From VXYL01 sp965203685 (lineage in GTDB: Bacteria > Pseudomonadota > Gammaproteobacteria > Pseudomonadales > Azotimanducaceae), in contig OZ241908.1 in NCBI GenBank assembly GCA_965203685.1, positions 1,860,001 through 1,924,000 on the forward strand: a stretch of 64,000 nucleotides of DNA, in the 5' to 3' direction. Both the position numbers and the translations under genes were made by a program. How positions within the stretch are numbered: the first letter of the stretch is position 1; every line of letters begins with the position of its first letter. Shown in pieces: positions 8,773 to 16,899 of the stretch. The notes under the pieces were generated by a model that was given only the letters and a program-made list of their open reading frames with translations, had not been told where the DNA came from and made no database searches.

Positions 8773-8779
8773 GTGCCAA

Positions 8780-8810
8780 GGCTAGGGCGAGGACAAGGCC
8801 CGCCCTAGCC
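8780..8810 (+). other. Intergenic hairpin between ttpC-like gene and exbB
   Basis: GGCTAGGGCG (8780-8789) and CGCCCTAGCC (8801-8810) form a perfect 10-bp stem with an 11-nt loop. There is no U tract, and the exbB start follows 22 nt later, so this is more likely an mRNA processing or stability element than a terminator. Confidence 0.55.
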
Positions 8811-8831
8811 GGGCAGGGGGAGACGAGGAAC

Positions 8832-9350
8832 GTGTTCTACGACATCTACATCGCGCTTTCCGGCTTCTTCGCGCAAGGCGGCGACGTGCTCTACCTCATT
8901 GCCATCACGACGTTCCTCATGTGGACGCTGTTGGTGGAACGGCTCTGGTACTTCCAGGCCGAGCACAAGCGTGTCGTCCGCGACGTGACGGAGGTTTGGG
9001 AGTCGCGCGCCGAGCGCAAATCCTGGTCGGCACACGCGGTCCGCGATGCGCTGATCTCCCAGGCGCGCGAACGTATCAACGGTAGCTTTCCCATCATTCT
9101 AACGTGCGTTGCGCTGTGCCCGTTGCTCGGCCTTCTGGGCACGGTCACGGGGATGATCGCGGTGTTCGACGCCATGGCGACGCAAGGCGGCAATGCACGG
9201 TCGATGGCGGCCGGCGTGTCGCAGGCCACCATCCCGACCATGTGCGGGATGATCGCGTCGCTGTCCGGCATTTTCGGAACCACGATGGTGCGGCGGAAGA
9301 TCCTCTACGAGACGGAACTTCTACAGGACCACTTGACGATGGACCACTGA
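8832..9350 (+). CDS. exbB: ExbB-type biopolymer transport protein
   Basis: A 172-residue MotA/TolQ/ExbB family protein with three predicted membrane helices: about residues 15-37, 90-117 (CVALCPLLGLLGTVTGMI) and 130-155. It forms the proton channel with ExbD that energises TonB. I use the GTG at 8832, with GAGGA in front; the open frame extends further upstream but overlaps the hairpin and the preceding gene. Its short length matches the ExbB2-type proteins of TtpC-containing systems rather than the longer E. coli ExbB. exbD follows after 28 nt. Confidence 0.9.
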   Translation: MFYDIYIALSGFFAQGGDVLYLIAITTFLMWTLLVERLWYFQAEHKRVVRDVTEVWESRAERKSWSAHAVRDALISQARERINGSFPIILTCVALCPLLGLLGTVTGMIAVFDAMATQGGNARSMAAGVSQATIPTMCGMIASLSGIFGTTMVRRKILYETELLQDHLTMDH

Positions 9351-9378
9351 ACGCAGCGGACGACTAGGAGCGAAACGA

Positions 9379-9792
9379 ATGGCAATCAATACGGGCGGAC
9401 GGTTCGGCAGCCGGGATGAAGACTCAGACATCAACCTCACGCCGATGCTGGACGTCGTGTTCATCATGTTGATCTTCTTCATCGTGACCGCGACCTTCAT
9501 CAAGCAGCCGGGCACCGACATCATCAAGCCGGACGCGGAAACCAAGGTGCCGAAGCCGACCGTGAGCGTGCTGGTGGCGATCAACGCCGCCGGCGAAATC
9601 TGGATTGACAAGAAGAAGGTGGAACCCGTGGCAGTCAGTGCGATGATCGAACGTCTGCACGCGGAGAACCCCAAAGGGGGCCTAGTGATCCAAGCGGATC
9701 AGGATGCCTCGTACGACAAAGTTAAGGCCGTATTGGATGCAACCCGGAGCGCAGGATTGACCGAGGTTGCGTTGTCCACCATAGGGGACTAG
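9379..9792 (+). CDS. exbD: ExbD-type biopolymer transport protein
   Basis: A 137-residue protein with a short cytoplasmic N-terminus, one membrane helix (about residues 22-43) carrying the conserved proton-carrying Asp at position 25 (PMLDVVFIMLIFF), and a periplasmic domain with VSVLVAINAAGEIWID and the C-terminal KVKAVLDATRSAG pattern. It pairs with ExbB as the stator energising TonB. The gene is followed by two tandem hairpins before tonB. Confidence 0.93.
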   Translation: MAINTGGRFGSRDEDSDINLTPMLDVVFIMLIFFIVTATFIKQPGTDIIKPDAETKVPKPTVSVLVAINAAGEIWIDKKKVEPVAVSAMIERLHAENPKGGLVIQADQDASYDKVKAVLDATRSAGLTEVALSTIGD

Positions 9793-9793
9793 G

Positions 9794-9835
9794 CGCGTCG
9801 CTACGCGACGCGATCGAGAATGCTCCGCATTCTCG
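9794..9835 (+). other. Two tandem hairpins between exbD and tonB
   Basis: First stem: CGCGTCGC (9794-9801) with GCGACGCG (9805-9812), 8 bp, loop TAC. Second stem: CGAGAATGC (9815-9823) with GCATTCTCG (9827-9835), 9 bp, loop TCC. Both are perfect and neither has a U tract. Position suggests a processing, stability or partial attenuation element separating exbD from tonB. Confidence 0.6.
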
Positions 9836-9854
9836 CAAGTGGAGGAAACAGGAT

Positions 9855-10457
9855 ATGGTACAGCGATACATCATCAGCATCGCCCTTGGCGGGCTGGTCA
9901 CGTTCGGCCTTCTCTGGCTTATGCGGTCCGTGATCGCCAACCCGGACGCGGCGACCGACTCGGGAATCAAGGGCCGGGTCATTGAGTTCGTGCGCGTTCA
10001 GGAAGACCAGGAAGTCATTGTCAAGAAGCGCAAGCCCGAGCCGCCGCCGCCGCCGGACGAGCCGCCGCCGAGCATGCCGAAGCCGACGTTCGACTCGAAC
10101 GTGACGATGGGTGTGGACATCGGTGCGGTGCAGGTCGATGTCGACATCGACATGTCCGGCACAGGTGGTTTCTCGGCCGACGGCGAGTACCTGCCGATCG
10201 TCAAGGTCCAGCCCATCTACCCGCGCCGTGCGCAAACCCGCGGCATCGAGGGCCACGTGCTGCTCGAGTTCACGGTGACGAGCACCGGAGCCGTGCGCGA
10301 CCCCGTGGTCATCGAGGCGAAACCGCCCGGCATATTCGACCGCGCGGCGATCAACGCGGCGCTGAAGTTCAAGTACAAGCCGAAAGTCGTCAACGGTGAG
10401 CCGATCGAGGTGGCGGGTGTCCGCAACCTGATCAAGTTCGAGTTGCAGGACAATTGA
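9855..10457 (+). CDS. tonB: TonB energy transducer
   Basis: A 200-residue TonB: one N-terminal membrane helix (about residues 5-26), a short proline-rich stretch (PEPPPPPDEPPP, about residues 58-70), and a C-terminal TonB domain (YPRRAQTRGIEGHVLLEFTV) that ends with the usual AINAALKFKYKP region. It spans the periplasm and transmits ExbB/ExbD energy to outer-membrane receptors. The Pro-rich spacer is short, like the TonB2 class. GGAGGAAAC precedes the ATG. A plausible client is the TonB-dependent receptor at 27824-29878. Confidence 0.92.
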   Translation: MVQRYIISIALGGLVTFGLLWLMRSVIANPDAATDSGIKGRVIEFVRVQEDQEVIVKKRKPEPPPPPDEPPPSMPKPTFDSNVTMGVDIGAVQVDVDIDMSGTGGFSADGEYLPIVKVQPIYPRRAQTRGIEGHVLLEFTVTSTGAVRDPVVIEAKPPGIFDRAAINAALKFKYKPKVVNGEPIEVAGVRNLIKFELQDN

Positions 10458-10471
10458 GGGGAGGAGGCACC

Positions 10472-11929
10472 GTGAACAGTACGATACGTATTGCACAAGG
10501 CGCAGGTGTTGCGCTCGCCTTGGCGTTAGCCCTCGGGATCGCGCCGAACCCCGTGACCAGCGTCCTTGGCCTCGACAGCCATGCCTTGGCCCAATCATCG
10601 GGTCGCGAAAAGAAGCGTCGCGTCCCCAATATCACTGAAGCCACGTTCCGCCAGTTGTCCGATGCCCAGGAACTCGTCGACGCTGCGCAATGTCAGCTTG
10701 ACGAGCAGGGCAAGCCGCCGCCCACGATAGAGGGGGCAGAGCCATGCCGTGCAGTGTCCGCCGCAGAGGCCAAGGTTCTCTGGAACGAGGCGCTGGCCGT
10801 CCTCACCAGGATGGAGCAGCGCAGCCGCCGCTACAACGGTAACGAGCGCGGCCAGATCCACAACCTGCTGGCCTACGTGAACTACGAGCTCGACGACATC
10901 GATAAGACGATCTACCACTACGAGCAGGTCTTGGCGCAAGTCCCGGACATCACCGAAGTGGTCGAGAACACGACGCTGCAGCAGCTCTCGAAGCTCTACT
11001 TCCAGGAAGGCCAGAAGTACGAGGGCGACCGGGCCTTGCCGTACTACCGCAAGGCGCTGGAAATGATGGAGCAGTGGCTCGCCAGAAGCGAGAATCCGGG
11101 GCCGGAAGCGCACTTCTACATGGCGCAGATCTACTACCAGATGAAGGACTTCGCGAACGCGATCGCGCGGCTGGAACTGGTGGTTTCGATCGCCCGGGAA
11201 CGCGAGATAAAGGTCAAGGAAAGCTGGTGGACCATGCTGCAGTTCCTCTACTTCGAGGAAGAGAACTGGCCCAAGGTGATCGAGATCCTGGAGATCCTCG
11301 TCAAGGACTACCCGAAACGGGTCTACTGGGTGAACTTGGCGTCGGTGTACGGCGAGACGGACCGGACGAATGAGCAGCTTTGGACCTTGGAGGCCGCGCA
11401 TGCCGGCGGCTACTTGGACCAGGAAACGGACCTGCGGACCTACGGTGGGCTCCTGTTGCAGAACGAGATCCCCAACCGCGCTGCCAAGTACCTGCAGCGC
11501 GGATTCGACGACGAGATCATCGAGGGGACGGTGACCAACCTGCAGACGCTCGGGCAGGCCTACCAGGTCGGCCAGGATGTGGACAAGGCCATCCCGGTGT
11601 TCGAAGAGGCGGCGGATCTCGCGGAGGACGGCGTCACCTATGATCGCCTGTCCGCGCTCTACCTCGAAAAGGACGAGTTCACGAAGTGCGTCACGGCCGC
11701 CGAGAACGCACTCGACAAGGGTGGTCTCAAGAAGCCGATCGCGACCAAGATCACCATGGGCATCTGCCAATTCAACCTCGACCGCTTGACGGCTGCTCGT
11801 AAGACCTTCGTCGATCTGCGGCGCGAGGCCCGCCAAGAGCGGATGCGGCAGGAAGAACGCACCGCTGGTCAGTGGATCACCTACATCGACAGCGAGCGGA
11901 GACGACGGGCCGAACTCGCGGGGCGTTAA
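10472..11929 (+). CDS. TPR repeat protein of the TonB operon
   Basis: A 485-residue protein with an N-terminal signal sequence (about residues 1-42, ending SHALAQS) and a series of helical repeats, many readable as tetratricopeptide units (for example ALEMMEQWLARSENPGPEAH and FANAIARLELVVSIARE). GTG at 10472 is chosen as start because GAGGAGG stands in front; the open frame begins 6 codons earlier inside tonB. TPR proteins occupy this last position in DUF3450-TtpC-ExbB-ExbD-TonB operons and are presumably periplasmic scaffolds. A strong hairpin follows the stop codon, marking the likely operon end. Confidence 0.82.
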   Translation: MNSTIRIAQGAGVALALALALGIAPNPVTSVLGLDSHALAQSSGREKKRRVPNITEATFRQLSDAQELVDAAQCQLDEQGKPPPTIEGAEPCRAVSAAEAKVLWNEALAVLTRMEQRSRRYNGNERGQIHNLLAYVNYELDDIDKTIYHYEQVLAQVPDITEVVENTTLQQLSKLYFQEGQKYEGDRALPYYRKALEMMEQWLARSENPGPEAHFYMAQIYYQMKDFANAIARLELVVSIAREREIKVKESWWTMLQFLYFEEENWPKVIEILEILVKDYPKRVYWVNLASVYGETDRTNEQLWTLEAAHAGGYLDQETDLRTYGGLLLQNEIPNRAAKYLQRGFDDEIIEGTVTNLQTLGQAYQVGQDVDKAIPVFEEAADLAEDGVTYDRLSALYLEKDEFTKCVTAAENALDKGGLKKPIATKITMGICQFNLDRLTAARKTFVDLRREARQERMRQEERTAGQWITYIDSERRRRAELAGR

Positions 11930-11956
11930 AGGTTCAGCGACGCGCTTTGACGGTGC

Positions 11957-11988
11957 GGGTCGGGGACGTCCGCAGACGTCCCCGACCC
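11957..11988 (+). terminator. Strong hairpin after the TonB operon
   Basis: GGGTCGGGGACGTC (11957-11970) pairs perfectly with 11975-11988 around a 4-nt loop CGCA: a 14-bp stem. It lies 27 nt after the TPR gene stop and 10 nt before the riboflavin synthase start. There is no U tract, so it may terminate inefficiently, stabilise the operon 3' end, or restrict translation of the next gene. Confidence 0.5.
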
Positions 11989-11998
11989 TAGGCCAAGC

Positions 11999-12631
11999 AT
12001 GTTCACCGGCATCGTCCTAGGCACCTGCCCGGTGACTACCGTGGCCCATGGTGCGGGCACCGCGGCATTGATCGTGGATCTTGGTGAGTACGCGGAGGGC
12101 CTAGAGCTCGGCGCTTCGGTCGCTGTGAACGGCACTTGTCTAACGGCCGTAGAGGTCGCCGATGGCCAGGTACGGTTCGACATCATCGAAGAGACTTGGC
12201 AGCAGACCAACCTGAGCGACCTGCGCGTGGGTGCGCACGTCAACGTCGAGCGGTCGTTCCGGTTGGGCGACGAAGTCGGTGGTCACATCCTGTCGGGTCA
12301 TGTCGCGACCGCCACAACCGTCACCGCGGTTGTCGCCGACGAGGGCCACCGCCTCGTGACGGTGTCGGTCCCCGGCCGATGGATGCCCTACTTGATGGCC
12401 AAGGGCTTCGTCGCTCTCAACGGCGCAAGCCTGACGATCCAGGATCTCGACCGGGAGGCTTCGACCATCACCGTCAGCCTGATCCCGGAGACGTTGGCCC
12501 GGACGACCTTCAACGCCGTCGCCCCAGGCGACCGTCTGAACCTCGAGGTGGATGCCCAGACCCAGGCCGTGGTCGACACGGTCCGGGCCTTGCTTCCGGA
12601 GCTACTTGCCGAAGTGCAGCAAGGCCCGTAG
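11999..12631 (+). CDS. ribE: Riboflavin synthase (alpha subunit type)
   Basis: A 210-residue protein that dismutates two 6,7-dimethyl-8-ribityllumazine to riboflavin. It starts MFTGIV, the hallmark of the family, and holds two similar lumazine-binding halves, the first with ASVAVNGTCLTAV and GGHILSGHV, the second with MAKGFVALNGASLTI. Length is normal. It stands alone, without ribD, ribBA or ribH, and I see no FMN riboswitch upstream. The only upstream element is a large hairpin, which leaves little room for a ribosome-binding site. Confidence 0.93.
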   Translation: MFTGIVLGTCPVTTVAHGAGTAALIVDLGEYAEGLELGASVAVNGTCLTAVEVADGQVRFDIIEETWQQTNLSDLRVGAHVNVERSFRLGDEVGGHILSGHVATATTVTAVVADEGHRLVTVSVPGRWMPYLMAKGFVALNGASLTIQDLDREASTITVSLIPETLARTTFNAVAPGDRLNLEVDAQTQAVVDTVRALLPELLAEVQQGP

Positions 12632-12634
12632 CCC

Positions 12635-12943
12635 GTGGCAACCGTCAAGTTCTCCGTCGGCGAGATCGTTCAGCACCTACGCTTCGGCTATCGCGGGGTG
12701 GTCTACGGCGTGGATCCCGAGTTCTCCCTCTCGGATGAGTGGTACGAGGAAGTCGCGCGGTCAAGGCCGCCGAAAGACCGCCCTTGGTACCACGTGCTCG
12801 TCGATGGCGGCCAGCATCCGACCTACGTGGCTGAACGGCATCTCGAGGCATCGGAGGACCGGAGCCAAGTCGAGCATCCGCTACTCGGCGAGCACTTCGA
12901 GAGCTACGACGGTCGCCGCTACCACCCGCGCAACGTGCATTGA
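12635..12943 (+). CDS. hspQ: HspQ family heat shock / hemimethylated-DNA-binding-like protein
   Basis: A 102-residue protein of the HspQ (YccV) family: FSVGEIVQHLRFGYRGVVYGVDPEF, then DRPWYHVLVDG and TYVAERHLE, are the family core. In enterobacteria HspQ modulates Lon protease and responds to heat. The start is a GTG 3 nt after the riboflavin synthase stop, so the two are translationally coupled. The convergent amidohydrolase gene ends 9 nt beyond. Confidence 0.85.
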   Translation: MATVKFSVGEIVQHLRFGYRGVVYGVDPEFSLSDEWYEEVARSRPPKDRPWYHVLVDGGQHPTYVAERHLEASEDRSQVEHPLLGEHFESYDGRRYHPRNVH

Positions 12944-12952
12944 CTACCGGCT

Positions 12953-14068
12953 CTAGCCGACGCCGAATACGCTCGCGCCGTTGTCCCAGAAGATCTTCCG
13001 GATACTCGACTCCGGCAGCGGTTGTTTCTCCAAGTCCGCCATGCCGGCAGGCCACGTCCCGTCCGGATGCGGATAGTCGGTGTTGAACGTCACGTAGTCG
13101 TCTCCCACCAGGCCGCAAACGGCCGGCAAGGTCATCTCGTCGCCCCGGCACGCCACGAGGAAGTTGGACTTGAAGTACTCCGTCGGGCGCTTCTTGAGCA
13201 ACGGATGCTCGGCGTTGCCGGAGAAGTCCCAGTGTTGCTCCATGCGTTGGAGCCAGTACGGGAGCCACCCGGCGTCGGCCTCGACGTGCACGATGCGCAT
13301 CCGTGGGAAGCGCTCGATCACGCCGTACCAGATTAGGCTCATCATCGCGACCATGGCCTCGAACGGGTGCGCGATGATGTGGCCGGAGGTATGGGTTTCC
13401 ATGCGTTCGCCGAACGACGGCAGATACGGCGAGCCCGAGTCGTGGATGCACAGGGGAATGCCGAGTTCTTCGACGACGGCCCACAGCGGGTCGTTGGCTT
13501 CGTGATGTAGATTGCGGCCGCAGACGGGATTGGGTCGCACGTAGAAGCCGGCGGCACCCCTGGCCGCAGCGCGCTTGGCTTCCTCGATCGCGAGATCAGG
13601 CGCTTGCACCGGGAGCATCGCGGCCATTCGTAGCCGTTCGGGAGCGGCGCCGCAGTATTCCAGGCTCCAGTCGTTGTACGCACGGCAGACGGCAGCAAGC
13701 AACTCGGGGTCGTTGAACTCCTTGCCGAGCATCTGGCCACCCACGGTGGGGTAGAGCACCTGCGCATCGACACCGTGGGCGTCCATGTCCGCCAAGCGCG
13801 CCTCGGGCCGGAACCCTTGGGCACGGGCTTTTTCGTGCTTCTCCATGCCGCGCGCTGCCGCCTCATGGAACTCCTTCGAGTGCATGGGATAGCTGCCGTC
13901 CTGCTTGGTGATCGGCTCGCCCTCCACGCACATGCCCGCGCGTCCGTTGCCCATGTCGCCAATCCGGGGTGCGCGGTCGGCGAAGGCCGGGTCGATGTGG
14001 TCAACCCAGATGTTTGGCGGCTCCATCTGGTGCGAATCCGTGTCGAGAATACGAAAACCGTTGCGCAT
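12953..14068 (-). CDS. Amidohydrolase family protein (ACMSD-like metal-dependent hydrolase)
   Basis: A 371-residue protein of the amidohydrolase-2 family, whose members are decarboxylases or hydrolases such as ACMSD and resorcylate decarboxylases. Visible family pieces are the N-terminal ILDTDSHQMEPP, the strand PLCIHDSGSPYLP with a putative metal His, IIAHPFEAM and the late Asp in FNTDYPHPDG. The first motif is DSH rather than the common DxHxH. Start at 14068 is supported by GGGAGG 7 nt upstream. It is divergent from the luciferase-like/hydratase/dehydrogenase operon, which suggests a shared degradative pathway. Substrate unknown. Confidence 0.8.
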   Translation of the reverse strand: MRNGFRILDTDSHQMEPPNIWVDHIDPAFADRAPRIGDMGNGRAGMCVEGEPITKQDGSYPMHSKEFHEAAARGMEKHEKARAQGFRPEARLADMDAHGVDAQVLYPTVGGQMLGKEFNDPELLAAVCRAYNDWSLEYCGAAPERLRMAAMLPVQAPDLAIEEAKRAAARGAAGFYVRPNPVCGRNLHHEANDPLWAVVEELGIPLCIHDSGSPYLPSFGERMETHTSGHIIAHPFEAMVAMMSLIWYGVIERFPRMRIVHVEADAGWLPYWLQRMEQHWDFSGNAEHPLLKKRPTEYFKSNFLVACRGDEMTLPAVCGLVGDDYVTFNTDYPHPDGTWPAGMADLEKQPLPESSIRKIFWDNGASVFGVG

Positions 14069-14186
14069 GCTTGCCTCCCGTTGACGACCGCCCATGCAAC
14101 GCTAACCGTTAACGGCGTGCGATTCAAAGCGCGCAAAGCCGGTCCCGCGTGGGTTAGGCTTTGCGCGTTCGCCAAGGGAGGGAGCC

Positions 14187-15050
14187 GTGCATTTCGGATT
14201 GCGTTACTGCAACACGGGCCGCTACGTCGACGGCGCCAAGGCGGTGGAACTGGTGCAGGCTGCGGAGGAAGCCGGATTCGAGTCCGCATGGACGGTGGAG
14301 CACACGGTGGTCCCGGCGGGCCATGCTTCGGCCTACCCGTACTCCCCGGACGGCCGCATGGCGGGTGGCGTCTACGACTTTCCGCTTCCCGATCCGCTGA
14401 TCTGGATGGCCTATGTCGCGGCGCAGACGACCTCCATCAAGCTAGGCACCGGGATTCTCATCCTTCCGCAACACAGCCCCGTGATCACCGCCAAGCAGGT
14501 CGCGACGCTCGATGTGATGTCGGGCGGGCGTGTCCTCCTAGGCATAGGCGTCGGCTGGCTGAAGGAGGAGTTCGATGCGATTGGTGCGTCCTTTGCGGAC
14601 CGTGCTGCACGCACCGATGAGTACGTCGCCGTGCTGCGCACGCTGTGGGCGGAGAAGCGCCCGTCGTTCACCGGCGAGTTCATCCGTTTCGACGGCGCCT
14701 ATTGTCGACCGCAGCCGGTAAACGGCACGGTTCCGATCCACGTCGGCGGCCACTCGCCGGCGGCGGCGCGGCGCGCCGGTCGGCTCGGTGATGGCTTCTT
14801 CCCGGCGCGCGGCAATCCCGTCGAGCTTGTCGAGATGGCTCGCGATGCGGCCACCGCTGCGGGTCGGGATCCGGATGCGCTGGAGATCACGCTGAGTTGC
14901 CCAGAGGACTTGGGCGACTTGACCTCGCTCAAGGAGCTTGGCGTGCACCGCGTTCTCGTGCCGGTGAACTCGACGCCGGGAATGGTGGCCGCTGCCCGGA
15001 ACCCGGAAGGCGTGCTGGCCTGGCGCTCGCGGATCGAGGATTTCGCCTGA
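14187..15050 (+). CDS. LLM class oxidoreductase, TIGR03619-like (F420 or flavin dependent)
   Basis: A 287-residue luciferase-like TIM-barrel protein. The run VELVQAAEEAGFESAWTVEH, TSIKLGTGILILPQHSPV, LDVMSGGRVLLGIGVGWLKEE and PIHVGGHSP closely follows the TIGR03619 family, annotated as probable F420-dependent enzymes. In proteobacteria the cofactor could instead be FMN. The GTG start has GGGAGGGA upstream. Its stop overlaps the next start (TGATG), so it is the first gene of a three-gene translationally coupled operon. It probably oxygenates or reduces a catabolic substrate. Confidence 0.85.
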   Translation: MHFGLRYCNTGRYVDGAKAVELVQAAEEAGFESAWTVEHTVVPAGHASAYPYSPDGRMAGGVYDFPLPDPLIWMAYVAAQTTSIKLGTGILILPQHSPVITAKQVATLDVMSGGRVLLGIGVGWLKEEFDAIGASFADRAARTDEYVAVLRTLWAEKRPSFTGEFIRFDGAYCRPQPVNGTVPIHVGGHSPAAARRAGRLGDGFFPARGNPVELVEMARDAATAAGRDPDALEITLSCPEDLGDLTSLKELGVHRVLVPVNSTPGMVAAARNPEGVLAWRSRIEDFA

Positions 15051-15739
15051 TGTCCGACACGCGCGACGAGGGCTTGCGTCGGCAGCTTGCGAACCTCGGC
15101 GACCGTCCGGTAGCGGGGTGGAAGATCGGTCTGACCTCCGGAGTCGCGCGCGACAGCATGGGCCAAGGATTTCGGCCGTTCGGCTACATCCTCGCCGATC
15201 GGGTGTTCTCGAGCGGTGCGGTGATCCCGCTCGCGCCCTTCCGTCAAGGCGAGGACATCCGCGTAGGCGTCGAGAACGAGCTGTGCTTCCGTATTGGCAC
15301 GGCGCTCACGGGCGACGCGAGCGCCGATGAGGCCCGCGCAGCGGTCGAGAGTGTCGCGGCCGGCTTCGAGATCAACGAGCAGCGCTTGCCGCGCGACGCC
15401 AATGTCGTCGATCGGCTCGGCGACGACCTCAACCAGTGGGGGATCGTCGCCGGCGAGGACGTTGTCCTGGACTTCGGCGCGTTCGATTTCGCGTCGTTGA
15501 GCGTTGCGCTGTCCTTGAACGGTGCCGTGGTCGAGACGGTCGCGGCGCGCGGTCACATCGATGACCATTTCACCTCGATCGCGGCGTTGGCACGCCAACT
15601 CGGTCGTTTCGGCCGCACGCTGGAAGCCGGCAGCCGCGTCATCACGGGCTCGTATACCCGCCAGCGCGTCGCCGATGCGTGTCGCTGGCAAGGGAATTTC
15701 GGCCCGGAGATCGGGCAGGTAAGCGTGGAGTTTCGATGA
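15050..15739 (+). CDS. 2-keto-4-pentenoate hydratase-like protein (FAH/MhpD superfamily)
   Basis: A 229-residue member of the MhpD/fumarylacetoacetate hydrolase superfamily, which hydrates or cleaves 2-oxo acids with a divalent metal. The N-terminal AGWKIGLTS and the metal-binding VENELCFRIG (two Glu two residues apart) are family hallmarks; further acidic ligands lie in GFEINEQRL. It is a little shorter than MhpD (about 260). It begins inside the stop of the luciferase-like gene and ends 4 nt into the dehydrogenase gene, so the three are translated together. Confidence 0.82.
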   Translation: MSDTRDEGLRRQLANLGDRPVAGWKIGLTSGVARDSMGQGFRPFGYILADRVFSSGAVIPLAPFRQGEDIRVGVENELCFRIGTALTGDASADEARAAVESVAAGFEINEQRLPRDANVVDRLGDDLNQWGIVAGEDVVLDFGAFDFASLSVALSLNGAVVETVAARGHIDDHFTSIAALARQLGRFGRTLEAGSRVITGSYTRQRVADACRWQGNFGPEIGQVSVEFR

Positions 15740-16701
15740 AGGTTCTGATTGTGCCGGGGTTGACCCTCCGCTCCGTGGATCCGGAGGACATAGACCGGAT
15801 TCGCGTTGCCGGTGGTGGCGCGAACGTGGTCGTCGCAACGGGTGTCGAAATGGCGATCACCGAGGCAGCGGACGCGGACGTGATCTTCGGCGGCGTGTCG
15901 CGGCCGATGTACCTCGCGGCCAAGAAGCTGCGCTGGGTGCATGCCATCGCATCGGGCGTCGACGGCTACCTGTACGACGAGTTCAGACAGGGCGACGTCG
16001 TGCTGACCAGCGAAAAGGGCCTGGTCGGCGAACACCTCGCGGACCACGCCTTCGGCCTGTTGCTGATGCTGACACGCCAGCTCAAAACCGCCATGCATCT
16101 CGGTCCCGACTCCTGGAATCACCGGCCATCGATGCGAGCGAAAGAGATCGAGCTGACCGGTGCCACGATGGGCATTTTCGGTTTTGGCGGCACGGGCCGG
16201 GCGGTGGCGCGTCGTGCGGCCGCGTTCGGCATGTCGGTCATGGCCTTGGACCGCGACCCGGTGCCTGTTTCCGCCGAGGTGGACGAGGTACACGGGCCGG
16301 ATGACTTCGCCGAACTGCTCGCTGCTTCCGACGTGGTCGCCATCTGCTGTCCGTTGACCCCCGAGACCCGGGGCAAGTTCGACGCCGCAGCGTTCCGCGC
16401 GATGAAGAAGGACGCCATCCTGGTGAACGTGACCCGCGGCGAGGTCATGGTGGAGGACGACCTGGTGCGGGCGCTCGAGTCAGGCGAGATTCGCGGCGCC
16501 GCCCTTGACGTGGCCCCCCGCGAGCCGCTGCCCCCAGACAGCCGGTTGTGGTCGTTCCCCCAAGTAGCGATGACGCCCCACACCGCCGGCGCGAGCCAGT
16601 TCCGGGCCGGGCGCAACATCGACCGGTTCATCCGCAACCTAGGGCGCCTGCGCGAAGGCGAGGCCCTGGAAGGCGTGATCGATAAGCAACTCGGGTACTG
16701 A
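15736..16701 (+). CDS. D-isomer specific 2-hydroxyacid dehydrogenase
   Basis: A 321-residue NAD(P)-dependent dehydrogenase. The Rossmann motif is GIFGFGGTGRAVA followed by Asp in ALDRD, which favours NAD. The catalytic set is present: Arg in VNVTRGE, Glu in APREPLP and His in MTPHTAG. It should interconvert a 2-oxo acid and a D-2-hydroxy acid. ATG overlaps the hydratase stop by 4 nt. Together with the LLM enzyme and hydratase it suggests processing of a ring- or chain-cleavage product. Confidence 0.85.
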   Translation: MKVLIVPGLTLRSVDPEDIDRIRVAGGGANVVVATGVEMAITEAADADVIFGGVSRPMYLAAKKLRWVHAIASGVDGYLYDEFRQGDVVLTSEKGLVGEHLADHAFGLLLMLTRQLKTAMHLGPDSWNHRPSMRAKEIELTGATMGIFGFGGTGRAVARRAAAFGMSVMALDRDPVPVSAEVDEVHGPDDFAELLAASDVVAICCPLTPETRGKFDAAAFRAMKKDAILVNVTRGEVMVEDDLVRALESGEIRGAALDVAPREPLPPDSRLWSFPQVAMTPHTAGASQFRAGRNIDRFIRNLGRLREGEALEGVIDKQLGY

Positions 16702-16792
16702 ACTGGCTTGACCGCGGTGTATCCATGGCGGTGCGTGGACGGATCTGCCCATGGCGGTCTCGATATCGCACGGCGTCGAGGTTTGAGGGTAC

Positions 16793-16810
16793 GCGGACGT
16801 CCACGTCCGC
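16793..16810. repeat. Short perfect inverted repeat in the gap before tag
   Basis: GCGGACGT (16793-16800) and ACGTCCGC (16803-16810) are perfect inverted repeats separated by CC. The 198-bp gap at 16702-16899 contains nothing else I can support. It could be a weak terminator for the preceding operon, without a U tract, or a protein site. Confidence 0.35.
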
Positions 16811-16899
16811 ATTCCCGTCTCGCACAAGAGGCATGCTCACCCAAGTGGCTCGCACCCCCGGACTGATGTATAGCCTCACTGGCTCGCGCGGGTCACGCG

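Noticed and set aside
10033..10080. CCG-rich repeat
   Set aside because: It is the Pro-rich spacer of TonB, a normal feature of the protein.
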